A stretch of 64,000 nucleotides of DNA from Winogradskyella sp. PG-2 (GTDB lineage: Bacteria > Bacteroidota > Bacteroidia > Flavobacteriales > Flavobacteriaceae): positions 1,672,001 to 1,736,000 of the forward strand of contig NZ_AP014583.1 in NCBI RefSeq assembly GCF_000828715.1, in the 5' to 3' direction. Below, piece by piece: positions 18,592 to 27,294 of the stretch. Under the pieces are notes generated by a model. That model was not told where the DNA came from, made no database searches, and was given only the letters and a program-made list of their open reading frames with translations. The first letter of the stretch is position 1; every line of letters begins with the position of its first letter. Position numbers and translations under genes: made by a program.

Positions 18592-21500
18592 TTAGTGTTG
18601 TTTCATAGCTTTTTTACTAATAATTTGTCCATTAGATAAAGTCACTTTGGCTATGTAAGCAGCTTTGCTCAATTGAGATAAATTATATATCTCAGTAGAA
18701 CTGTTTCCTTCTAGCTTATATATTAATCTTCCAGTTACATCAATAATATCAACATTAACAATTGTAAGATCTGAATTCACCTTTACTTTCACATCACCAT
18801 CAGTAAGTTCTATTATAGTCAAATCACTAGCATCAATTAAATTATCTTTAATTGAAAGTGCATCTGGTGTAAATACAATTTCAAAACGGTTGTCAAATTT
18901 ACCTGTTTCCGATGTAAATGTATAATCGGACGTGCTGAGTTCATGAATAGTATTACTCAAATTATCAATAACATATATTGGGTTAGAAGTCATAAATTCT
19001 CCTTCTAATTGAGCTATGGATAAGGTGTAAATTGTTGCTTCATTAATTGAAGTATAAAACCCTAAAGGAATAACTTCATCTAAGGTCAAGCTATTTATGT
19101 TTTTTCCTTGAATTGCAAACTGTTTTTCATTATTTCCAATCGTAGTATAAATGTTTGAATTTACATCAGTAGAACCATTTCTCGGTGCATCGTAATACAT
19201 TCCATCATATTCATTAGAGGCATTTTCTGTATAGCCTATTAGAATTTCATTAAATACTCCATTATCAGATTCTAAATTTAACCAGATTTTATTATTTTGA
19301 TTTGCGACAGGATCATTTCTGAAAAACAAATTATTATTTCCTGTACTTCTCATAGCATTATTAAAAATAATATCTGCTGATTTAATGGTAGGATTACCAT
19401 CATAAGCTGGTGATGTATCAGACATTGAAATAAAGAACCCTTGCCCAGAAGGAATAAATCCATTAGGGGTAGTATCTCCTCCTGCTGATACAGCTCCTAA
19501 ACCGTTTACAATAGCATAATCAGATTGAGAAAAGTTAATATTCTCATTTCCGTTATCAGTGTCTGTTGGAACTGTATTTTGAGACCAAATAAAAATAGCT
19601 CCGTCTATTGCTCCGCCAGTAACATTACCATCAATTATGGCAGTATTTTGAGTAAGGAAACCATTTGGGCCATTAATTTCAATAGCAGATGGATATGGGT
19701 TTCCAATCAGATTCCAATTATTATCTCCAGTTTCAGAATCATTTCTGTAAATAGTTACTGTATTGGCATTACCATTATTAAATAATCCAGAGAATGTATA
19801 TCTAATGTTACATAATGGGCCAGGACAGCCAGGTGTCGCTCCAAATACTGCGGGATCATGTGCTGTTGCATAGCCTGTACCAAAAGCAAGTGTTGTCGAG
19901 GTGTTAGTAATTGCTTGCCAGTCCCATGGTGCTGCATCATCTATATCATCAAGTCCAGGAGTATTTCCTGTCGTATTATCGTTACCACTCTCAAAGGTTG
20001 AATCTAGATAGTTTTGAGCATTAAACCAAAAACGTTTGTTAGGATCGGAATTGGATAAAGCACCACCGACTGTTTCGTTAATTACTGGCGAACCCCAATA
20101 GGTGTATTCGTATGCATTATTAGCACCGGCAGTTTCTTTAATTACATTTAAATTAGAAGGCGTAGCTGCAGTTACTAGGCCACTATCATTAATTTGAACA
20201 AATGAACCTTGAGGTTCAATATTAATTCCACCAGTTGTAGTATTATTAACAATTAAATCATTTTCTACTTGAACAAAATGACCATCATTTATAATTAGGG
20301 TAATATTGTCGTTTATTGTTAAGTTACAGGCATTGAAACTTTGTTGTAGTCCAGAATCTGCAGTAGAAAAATTACTTGCTAATATAACATTACAAGAAAG
20401 TGTAGGAAGTGTATCTATTGCAGTGCCATCATTCCAAGTCCAGTTGGTGCCGTCCCAAGTAGCTGCACTCAGTGTAACACCAATTGCATTTGAGGCTGTA
20501 TAACATGTTGCATCATTTTCTCGTACTTCGCAATAGAACTGATAATCAGATACACTGCTTACGTCTGAAATAACGAGATTAGGTGAATTAGTGGTAGTCG
20601 TGTAAATTCCTCCATTAGTAACACTTTGCCATCCAAGACCTGATTGTGATGGATCATATAAGTACCAATGATACTCAATTGCGTTACCTCCAATAAAACC
20701 TTCACTTGCCGAAATGGTGAGTGTTATTTCATTACAAGCCGTTGTTGATGTTGTAATAGAGTTAACAACGGGAGGTGTCCCAATAGAAAAATCATACAGT
20801 CCAATATTAGAATAATCGTTATCAGCACAAGCAGTCCAATCAGTATATGCCCAATCAGCAATATTAAATATTGTGTTTGGTAAACTTGCTGAGTTATTGT
20901 TACGAGTAAAAACCACTCCTTCAGAACCAATTCCTAATGGGTCAGCCCAAGTATCAGATAAATATTCTCCCCAAGAATCTACATGTGTAGTTCCGTCATA
21001 TAGACGAATATGATCATCACCGTTTGTAACAAAATTTATACCAGCGGATCCTGTTTGATCAGATAAAGATCCATCAGCTCCTGTAATTCCTGTACATTCA
21101 GAAGAGCCTGCGCTAACGGACAACACATAAATGTTTCCAGATGCTAAATTAACACTGTTAAGTGTTATCACTCCACCATTTTGAGTGGCATTACCATTAT
21201 TGAAGAATTGAATACTATAACTGCCTAAATTTATTGTTGAACCTGTACCGTTATAAATTTCAATATATGTAAGTCCACCAGTACTGGCGTCTGTAACTTC
21301 TGAAATAAAAAGATCAGTTGGTGTTGTTCCACTAGAACCTTCGCAACTTGATATTTCGGACTCAATAATAGTAAATGGTGTCGTGCCAGGACAACCTAAA
21401 TCATCAACAATCTCTAAATTACCGGAGCTAGCACCAGAAGGTACAGTAACTTCCATTTCTGTTGAAGAAATATTATTTACGGTAGTAACCACACCATTAA

Positions 21501-23517
21501 ATGATGCTGTGGCAGTAGAAAGATTTGTTCCTGTTACTGTAACGACTGTACCTGCAGGGCCAGAAGTTGGTAAAGCCGTAATTGCACTAGCCGCACAAAG
21601 TCCATTACCTGTTACGGTAAAAATATAAGGATTATTATCACTGTCATCACTTATTATTTCTATGATAACAGTCCTTGCTCCAATAGCAGTAGGACTAAAT
21701 TCAATGTCAAAAAGACTATAATCGAGCGCAGCAATCGGAGACGATGGTGAAGAAGAAATAGAAAAATCACCAACATCACCACTAAATACTGTAACACTAG
21801 TAATAGTTAAGTCTTGTGTGCCACCAAAATTTTCTATTCTAAAAGTGTTGGTACTAGTACCACCAATAGTTACGCCACCAAAATCTGTTCCGTCAAATGC
21901 AGCTGGTGTTGTATCAGGATTGCTTATATCTGGAAAATTTGCTGTTGTTCCTTCTAAATTAATTTCTGGACCAATAGGTGTACAAGGAGAAATTAGTGAG
22001 TTTACGCCTGGTGAGCCTCCATTAATAACTTCCCAATAATTTGAACTTGTTGCAGAATTATCTATAGAAGTATCAATGACGTGCAATGATGTAGTATTTC
22101 CACCATCAGAAGAATTATAAGTAACATTATCAATAGTAGTTGTTCCATCAGAAGCAATGAGCGAAATAGGGTCAGAAGTATTATTTAATGTCCCTGTACC
22201 AGAACCGTTAGTGTAATCTGGAGTAAACGGACAATCTGGATTAAAGTCTGCACCACCTCCATCACCAAGAGCTATGGTAAAACAATCCCCATCAGCTAAA
22301 ACCACTCCACTTGAAGGAAAGGTAAATTCGGTTGTCCCATCAACTTCAATGGTATAATTATTTAAAACTTGCGCACTTCCAGAGACATTACAGATTTCTA
22401 TCCATTCGTCATCTGTACCTGAAGTGTTATACATAATTTCTGTAATAACAACATCAGATATGGCAGGAATATCATTGTCTGTAATCGTTAAAATATGTTG
22501 AGTGTCAGTACCTAAAACAGCAGAATCTCCCCCTGTTGGGTTAGTCAAATTTAATACTATATTTTCATCTCCCTCAATTAAAAGATCATCATTAGAGATA
22601 AATACAGTAAGGCATTGGTTAGCACTACTATTTGCAGGGAAAGTTAATGTTTGAGGAAAAATAATTGCAGCTGGTATACCAGCACCATCATCATAGTCTG
22701 AACCATTTACTGCAGTTGAACTTCCGTCTAAAATAATGTCTACTGTTGTAGCATTTGTTGTTGATGGGTTTATGATTTCCACACAAACATCAATAAACAA
22801 ACCGTCTTCTGCTAATATAGACGATGTAGAAACGAATTCTACAATACTATTTGTGGCAGACGGTGTACCTTCAATAATAACATCATCAATATTCCATGAT
22901 TCATTACTACTATTATTATTAACTATAAAACCAACCAAAAAATTAGACGCAATTGCAGCATCAGTATCTGGGATATTAATAATAATATTGTCTATTGGAT
23001 TAGCATTTGTAGAACTATAACTCGTTGGGTTGTCATCTCCGTCATAAGTAATAGTTCTATTTGTACCAGAATTAAACGCCCATCGAGCATTAGAATTCCC
23101 AGTTATTTCTAATTCATAAGACCAAGTGACACCATTATCTAAACTTATATATACATCTACGTAATCTCCACCATCAAGCCCATTACCCGTGGATCCAATT
23201 GAAAAACCAGCAAGATTGAACTCAACTTGAACGGATTCATATGCAGTAATATTAGTAGGGCCAAAATCAACATCAACATTAGTGTCTCTTACACGCCACG
23301 ATTTATTAGAACTTGTAAATTGAGGGGAATTTTGAGGTCTATCTCCTCCTCCAGAATTACCACTTACCGAATTGAAGGCACCTGTATTAAAAGAATAATT
23401 TAAAGTAGGGGTTGCAGGAATGTTTTCAAAATCTTGTACTGCAATTGTAACTTGCCCATAACCAAATGTTACGGCACAACAAATTAGTAGGTAGAATAAA
23501 TAGTATTTTTTAATCAT
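18592..23517 (-). CDS. Large multidomain T9SS cargo protein with lamin-tail and Calx-beta domains
   Basis: About 1,640 residues. In order: signal peptide (FYLLICCAVTFGYGQ), a jelly-roll-like region, a Calx-beta domain ending HILTITDND, a first lamin-tail domain (VVITEIMYNTSGTDDEWIEI), a choice-of-anchor D-like domain, an IPT/TIG domain (GPAGTVVTVTGTNLSTATASF), a second lamin-tail domain (DLFISEVTDASTGGLTYIEI), a long cysteine-containing stretch and a C-terminal type A T9SS sorting domain ending KAAYIAKVTLSNGQIISKK. It should be secreted and surface-attached. No catalytic domain is visible. I prefer the ATG at 23517 because a -7 box overlaps the alternative at 23547. Confidence 0.85.
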   Translation of the reverse strand: MIKKYYLFYLLICCAVTFGYGQVTIAVQDFENIPATPTLNYSFNTGAFNSVSGNSGGGDRPQNSPQFTSSNKSWRVRDTNVDVDFGPTNITAYESVQVEFNLAGFSIGSTGNGLDGGDYVDVYISLDNGVTWSYELEITGNSNARWAFNSGTNRTITYDGDDNPTSYSSTNANPIDNIIINIPDTDAAIASNFLVGFIVNNNSSNESWNIDDVIIEGTPSATNSIVEFVSTSSILAEDGLFIDVCVEIINPSTTNATTVDIILDGSSTAVNGSDYDDGAGIPAAIIFPQTLTFPANSSANQCLTVFISNDDLLIEGDENIVLNLTNPTGGDSAVLGTDTQHILTITDNDIPAISDVVITEIMYNTSGTDDEWIEICNVSGSAQVLNNYTIEVDGTTEFTFPSSGVVLADGDCFTIALGDGGGADFNPDCPFTPDYTNGSGTGTLNNTSDPISLIASDGTTTIDNVTYNSSDGGNTTSLHVIDTSIDNSATSSNYWEVINGGSPGVNSLISPCTPIGPEINLEGTTANFPDISNPDTTPAAFDGTDFGGVTIGGTSTNTFRIENFGGTQDLTITSVTVFSGDVGDFSISSSPSSPIAALDYSLFDIEFSPTAIGARTVIIEIISDDSDNNPYIFTVTGNGLCAASAITALPTSGPAGTVVTVTGTNLSTATASFNGVVTTVNNISSTEMEVTVPSGASSGNLEIVDDLGCPGTTPFTIIESEISSCEGSSGTTPTDLFISEVTDASTGGLTYIEIYNGTGSTINLGSYSIQFFNNGNATQNGGVITLNSVNLASGNIYVLSVSAGSSECTGITGADGSLSDQTGSAGINFVTNGDDHIRLYDGTTHVDSWGEYLSDTWADPLGIGSEGVVFTRNNNSASLPNTIFNIADWAYTDWTACADNDYSNIGLYDFSIGTPPVVNSITTSTTACNEITLTISASEGFIGGNAIEYHWYLYDPSQSGLGWQSVTNGGIYTTTTNSPNLVISDVSSVSDYQFYCEVRENDATCYTASNAIGVTLSAATWDGTNWTWNDGTAIDTLPTLSCNVILASNFSTADSGLQQSFNACNLTINDNITLIINDGHFVQVENDLIVNNTTTGGINIEPQGSFVQINDSGLVTAATPSNLNVIKETAGANNAYEYTYWGSPVINETVGGALSNSDPNKRFWFNAQNYLDSTFESGNDNTTGNTPGLDDIDDAAPWDWQAITNTSTTLAFGTGYATAHDPAVFGATPGCPGPLCNIRYTFSGLFNNGNANTVTIYRNDSETGDNNWNLIGNPYPSAIEINGPNGFLTQNTAIIDGNVTGGAIDGAIFIWSQNTVPTDTDNGNENINFSQSDYAIVNGLGAVSAGGDTTPNGFIPSGQGFFISMSDTSPAYDGNPTIKSADIIFNNAMRSTGNNNLFFRNDPVANQNNKIWLNLESDNGVFNEILIGYTENASNEYDGMYYDAPRNGSTDVNSNIYTTIGNNEKQFAIQGKNINSLTLDEVIPLGFYTSINEATIYTLSIAQLEGEFMTSNPIYVIDNLSNTIHELSTSDYTFTSETGKFDNRFEIVFTPDALSIKDNLIDASDLTIIELTDGDVKVKVNSDLTIVNVDIIDVTGRLIYKLEGNSSTEIYNLSQLSKAAYIAKVTLSNGQIISKKAMKQH

Positions 23518-23544
23518 AGGGATAATTAAGGGATTAACCATTTT

Positions 23545-23552
23545 CAAATATA
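23545..23552 (-). promoter_or_regulatory. -7 box of the T9SS cargo gene
   Basis: The minus strand reads TATATTTG, matching TAnnTTTG, 28 bp before the preferred start at 23517 and overlapping the longer start at 23547, which argues for the shorter protein. Confidence 0.4.
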
Positions 23553-23623
23553 CAGCAAAATACCTGTATGTCAGGGCATTGTAAGATAAGGAATTATTAA
23601 CAAATTGTTATACTTTTACCATT

Positions 23624-24094
23624 GTGAACCTACAAAAAACCTATACCATCGATGAAGCGCAAAAAAAACTTGAAGGCTATTGTGCCTACCAAGAGCGTTG
23701 CCATAAAGAAGTGAGGACGAAGTTAAGGGAAATGAAAATGATTCCTGAGGCTGTTGATAAAATTATGGTGCATTTGATACAGCATAATTATCTTAACGAA
23801 GAACGTTTTGCCAAGGCTTTTGTTAGAGGGAAATTTAGAATTAAAAAATGGGGAAAAAATAGATTGTTAAGAGAATTAAAGTTTAGAGAAATTTCTAAGT
23901 ATAGTATTGATGCAGCGCTTAAAGAAATTGATTTAGAAGACTATTATAAAACTTTAGATGAACTTGTGTTGAAGCGAATTAGCCAAGTCAAAGAGAAGAA
24001 CGTATATAAAAAGAAAAAAAAGGTGGCAGATTACGTATTATATAGAGGTTGGGAATCGCATTTAATTTACGAAAAACTAAACGAACACCTTTAA
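23624..24094 (+). CDS. recX: Regulatory protein RecX
   Basis: RecX modulates RecA filament activity. The 156-residue protein has the three tandem three-helix repeats of the family: YCAYQERCHKEVRTKLREM, LIQHNYLNEERFAKAFVRGKF and the KRISQV...VADYVLYRGWESHLI segment. The start is GTG at 23624 (reading MNLQKTYTIDEAQKK); no ATG is available nearby. It is monocistronic and converges with the small barrel-protein gene across a hairpin. Confidence 0.9.
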   Translation: MNLQKTYTIDEAQKKLEGYCAYQERCHKEVRTKLREMKMIPEAVDKIMVHLIQHNYLNEERFAKAFVRGKFRIKKWGKNRLLRELKFREISKYSIDAALKEIDLEDYYKTLDELVLKRISQVKEKNVYKKKKKVADYVLYRGWESHLIYEKLNEHL

Positions 24095-24100
24095 AAAAAA

Positions 24101-24126
24101 GCCCTCTCAAATTAATGAAAGGGTTA
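24101..24126 (-). terminator. Hairpin terminator between recX and the barrel-protein gene
   Basis: CCCTcTCA pairs with TGAaAGGG around a short A/T loop, with one mismatch. The eight A residues before it (24093-24100) supply a T tract for leftward transcription. Rightward termination would be weak. Confidence 0.6.
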
Positions 24127-24147
24127 TTCTGTTAAGAGGATTTTGTT

Positions 24148-24633
24148 TTATAGGTTAAAACTTGCTCCAATATTTATAGTAAATTGGTTGTAAAATAAAT
24201 CTACCTGATCATCATATTTAGCAAACGGAAATGCAGCCTCAGTGTAGATACCAAAACCTTCAGAGAAGAAATAACGTGCACCAAGGTGACCGCCAAAATT
24301 CTTTGTGCTTAAGCTCAAGCCAGGATAGAAATCAAAATTTTCATCGATATTTAGCACGCTACCAAGGTTGGCATTAAAACGTGCTTTTAAGTCAAAACGA
24401 TCTCCAAAATCAGCAACATCAGCTAATACGTCATCAATGCCTAAGGCATAAGAAGACGATATACCAACCGAAATATTTTCACCTAAGCCATAATCATAGG
24501 TGATATTAATTCCCGTAGCTTCATCTTGAAAGTTAGCACCTATTTGAAATTTTTGATCTCCTTTTCCTTCAAAGGCTTGGGCACCTACAAATGAAACCGA
24601 AATTAATGCAATAATTAAAAATAAATTTTTCAT
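24148..24633 (-). CDS. Small outer-membrane beta-barrel protein (DUF6646-like)
   Basis: A 161-residue protein with a signal peptide cut near VGAQA, then eight or so amphipathic strands (KFQIGANFQ, GINITYDYGL, ISVGISSSYALGI, DLKARFNANLG, GGHLGARYFF) and the terminal strand FTINIGASFNL ending in a hydrophobic residue, as expected of a small outer-membrane barrel. I recognise it as a conserved flavobacterial family without a known activity. Confidence 0.7.
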   Translation of the reverse strand: MKNLFLIIALISVSFVGAQAFEGKGDQKFQIGANFQDEATGINITYDYGLGENISVGISSSYALGIDDVLADVADFGDRFDLKARFNANLGSVLNIDENFDFYPGLSLSTKNFGGHLGARYFFSEGFGIYTEAAFPFAKYDDQVDLFYNQFTINIGASFNL

Positions 24634-24688
24634 ACTATTTTATCTAAAATTTGAGATGGTAAATATATTACAAGTTTTTAATATGGAA

Positions 24689-25558
24689 TCATTTTCCTGA
24701 AAACTCTTGAGTATTTGAAATGGCTTTTTCATTTTTCCAATCTATCCATTTCTGGCCTTTGATGCGCCTCATTAGATTATCATAATTACGCATTACAAAA
24801 ACATTATAGATTGCTTTGGCAAGATTTTTTGGGTTTCTGGCAATGGCACGCAGGCTCATTGAGAATCCTGGTGTGATATATTTCATATAATGCCAATAGC
24901 CTTCTGGCATGTATAGAAGTTCGCCATGATTTAATTTACAAGTCCAACCTTGAGCTAGTTTTAGGGCTGGCCATTTTTTAAAATCTGGATTAGAAAAATC
25001 AATATCTTCTCTAGTGATTAAAGAATGAGGGATTTTATATAGATGCTTGTTTTGTTTTTGATCAAATAGAATACATTCTTTTTCGCCTTCAAAATGAAAA
25101 TGAAAAATATTTGCTAAATCAATATCATAGTGCATAAATGTATGCGAATCTCTTCCACCAAAAAATAACATAGGTAAACTCTTCATAAGTCTAAGTCCAA
25201 AATCGGGATAACTAAAATCGTCTTGAAGCTGAGGTACTTCCTTTAAAACATTCCAAAGAAAAATTCTAAATTTAGTTGGCTCACGTTTCAATAAATCGAC
25301 ATATTCACTCATTTTCATGGTGGCATGGGCTTCATTGAAACCATCTTTATAATCTACTGGTCTGTCATCGTATAGTGGAACTGTTTTATTACCAGCAACT
25401 TTTTTCATGTAGTCTAAATTCCATTTAGAATATGCAGGCCAATCTTCTATAAAACGCTCTATCACCACTGGTTTTTGTGGTTTAAAATAGTGTTTTATAA
25501 AATCAGCTTTTGTGATGGTCTTAACACGCGGTATGTCTTGTAGATTGAATGAAGACAT
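24689..25558 (-). CDS. Cupin-like (JmjC-fold) domain protein
   Basis: A 289-residue protein of the cupin_8/JmjC type. It begins with the family N-terminus (KPVVIERFIEDWPAYSKWNLDYM), and the metal site is seen as HYDIDLANIFHFHF with a distal His in MPEGYWHYMKYI. Related proteins are Fe(II)/2-oxoglutarate hydroxylases acting on proteins or RNA; the substrate here is unknown. It follows bioB on the same strand after 126 bp and is probably separate. Confidence 0.8.
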   Translation of the reverse strand: MSSFNLQDIPRVKTITKADFIKHYFKPQKPVVIERFIEDWPAYSKWNLDYMKKVAGNKTVPLYDDRPVDYKDGFNEAHATMKMSEYVDLLKREPTKFRIFLWNVLKEVPQLQDDFSYPDFGLRLMKSLPMLFFGGRDSHTFMHYDIDLANIFHFHFEGEKECILFDQKQNKHLYKIPHSLITREDIDFSNPDFKKWPALKLAQGWTCKLNHGELLYMPEGYWHYMKYITPGFSMSLRAIARNPKNLAKAIYNVFVMRNYDNLMRRIKGQKWIDWKNEKAISNTQEFSGK

Positions 25559-25684
25559 CTAAAATTTTAAAGATTAAAGTTAAGAAAACGTTACGAAATG
25601 AAATAAATTGTTTGTTAAAGTTTGTACATGTAAGTACTTCTCAGGTTAAAAAACATGAAAGGTAAGATCTCTAAATAGATGAAA

Positions 25685-26779
25685 TTATTTTAAGGCCTTA
25701 GCTTTTAACTTGGCTTCTTCATTACGATCAATTGTATGATTTGGTCGAGACCATTTAGGCTTTTCACCTAAAGGTTGAAATTGAGAATCTTCAGCCTCTA
25801 CAGATACAGGTTGCATTTTTTTAATAAACGGCTTTTGAGGATTTAAGCCTAAAAGTTTAAACATTTCCATATCCTCATTCACATCGGGATTTGGTGTTGT
25901 TAAAAGTTTATCTCCTGCAAATATTGAATTAGCACCAGCAAAGAAACACATCGCTTGACCTTCGCGTGTCATTTGAGTTCTTCCAGCAGATAAACGCACT
26001 TGAGTTTCAGGTAATACAATACGTGTTGTTGCTACCATACGAACCATATCCCAAATAGATACTGGTTTTTCTTCTTCCAATGGTGTACCTTCAACAGCAA
26101 CTAAAGCATTAATTGGCGTAGACTCTGGTTGTGGGTCTAATGTTGAAAGTGCAACAAGCATTCCTGCTCGATCTTCAACCTTTTCTCCCATACCGATAAT
26201 TCCACCAGAGCAAACAGTTACATTTGTTTTACGTACGTTATCAATTGTTTCTAAACGGTCCTCAAAACCTCTAGTAGAAATAACTTCTTTATAATATTCT
26301 TCAGACGAATCTAAGTTATGATTATATGCATATAAACCAGCTTCTGCTAATCGCTGCGCTTGGTTTTCAGTGACCATACCTAAGGTACAGCACACTTCCA
26401 TATCTAGTTTATTAATAGTACGGACCATCTCTAAAACTTGGTCAAATTCTGGACCATCCTTCACATTTCTCCAAGCTGCTCCCATACAAACACGAGAACT
26501 TCCAGATGATTTTGCTCGTAATGCTTGTGCTTTTACTTGTTGAACACTCATTAAGTCATTGCCTTCAATATCTGTGTGATATCTTGCGGCTTGGGGACAG
26601 TAGCCACAATCTTCTGGACAACCACCTGTTTTAATAGATAATAATGTTGAGACCTGAACCGTATTAGGATCATGATTTTCTCTGTGTATTGTTGCTGCTT
26701 CATAGAGCAGTTCCATTAATGGTTTATTGTATATAGCTAGAATTTCTTCTTTCGTCCAGTTGTGTCTTACTATGCTCAT
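25685..26779 (-). CDS. bioB: Biotin synthase
   Basis: A radical-SAM enzyme that inserts sulfur into dethiobiotin. The [4Fe-4S] motif CPEDCGYC uses Cys54, Cys58 and Cys61, and later features such as SGGIIGMGE and LSAGRTQM fit the [2Fe-2S] and substrate region. At 364 residues it carries a roughly 40-residue C-terminal extension common in this phylum. It is separated by 2.7 kb from the ketoacyl synthase and by 4.4 kb from bioA, so it has its own promoter. Confidence 0.97.
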   Translation of the reverse strand: MSIVRHNWTKEEILAIYNKPLMELLYEAATIHRENHDPNTVQVSTLLSIKTGGCPEDCGYCPQAARYHTDIEGNDLMSVQQVKAQALRAKSSGSSRVCMGAAWRNVKDGPEFDQVLEMVRTINKLDMEVCCTLGMVTENQAQRLAEAGLYAYNHNLDSSEEYYKEVISTRGFEDRLETIDNVRKTNVTVCSGGIIGMGEKVEDRAGMLVALSTLDPQPESTPINALVAVEGTPLEEEKPVSIWDMVRMVATTRIVLPETQVRLSAGRTQMTREGQAMCFFAGANSIFAGDKLLTTPNPDVNEDMEMFKLLGLNPQKPFIKKMQPVSVEAEDSQFQPLGEKPKWSRPNHTIDRNEEAKLKAKALK

Positions 26780-26800
26780 ATAGGTTACGTCTTAGTGAAG

Positions 26801-26808
26801 CAAAAATA
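26801..26808 (-). promoter_or_regulatory. -7 box of bioB
   Basis: The minus strand reads TATTTTTG, matching TAnnTTTG, 21 bp before the bioB ATG. There is no clear -33 TTG. The short leader leaves no room for a riboswitch. Confidence 0.4.
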
Positions 26809-26809
26809 G

Positions 26810-27169
26810 TTATAACCATTTAGATTCTCGTTCTGTTGCGTCTAAAATATCAATATTAAGTATAGATGCAATTTCTTTCGCTTTTTTGAAGGCATCATCT
26901 ATATCTTGAGTATTATATGCTTCAATTTTTTGGTTAGTATTATAGAACATGTTTACTTTAATAACTTCATTTTTAACATTAGCTTCGGCGCTTAATGCTC
27001 TAACAGTTGTAGTTTCAGATGTTTTAAATACTGAAACATATTCAATATCAGGTAAATCATTCCATTTGCCAAATATGAGACTGAAAAAAGCGGTTATATT
27101 GCGATATTTCCTTTTTTCTAAATCAATTTCTACACCTGTAGTATGGACAAAAAAAATGACAAACCACAT
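26810..27169 (-). CDS. Hypothetical protein, C-terminal part of a frameshifted membrane-anchored protein
   Basis: The open frame gives 119 residues. The part from about residue 10 (TTGVEIDLEKRKYRNI to the C-terminus) looks like a genuine soluble domain: it contains ITAFFSLIFGKWNDLPDIEYVSVFKT and a mixed alpha/beta pattern. The N-terminus MWFVIFF reads like out-of-frame membrane sequence. A membrane-anchor coding stretch (27130-27243) lies just upstream in another frame, and one extra base in the T8 run (27149-27156) would fuse them into a 144-residue protein. I do not recognise a function. Confidence 0.55.
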   Translation of the reverse strand: MWFVIFFVHTTGVEIDLEKRKYRNITAFFSLIFGKWNDLPDIEYVSVFKTSETTTVRALSAEANVKNEVIKVNMFYNTNQKIEAYNTQDIDDAFKKAKEIASILNIDILDATERESKWL

Positions 27170-27243
27170 ATGACAAAACCAAAAATATGTGGAAGATATG
27201 CTATTCCTAAAAAGAAGAAAGCAGCACCAAATATGAATTTCAT
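27130..27243 (-). pseudogene. N-terminal membrane segment of the frameshifted gene
   Basis: From an ATG at 27243 the frame reads MKFIFGAAFFFLGIAYLPHI and continues hydrophobically through FGFVICGLSFF, then reaches a stop after 37 codons. This is a convincing one- or two-helix membrane anchor and it ends at the T8 run at 27149-27156. A single-base insertion there joins it in frame to VHTTGVEIDLEKRKY of the downstream part. It may be a true mutation, a length-variable tract or a sequencing error. Confidence 0.6.
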
Positions 27244-27294
27244 TACTGGTACTGGTCTCTTGTAAATTATTTTACTCAAAATATAAGTTTATTA

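Noticed and set aside
18592..23517. Several open frames of 60-95 codons on the opposite strand of the T9SS cargo gene
   Set aside because: They lie wholly within a well-supported coding region, have low-complexity translations and no promoters or family likeness, so they are antisense shadows.
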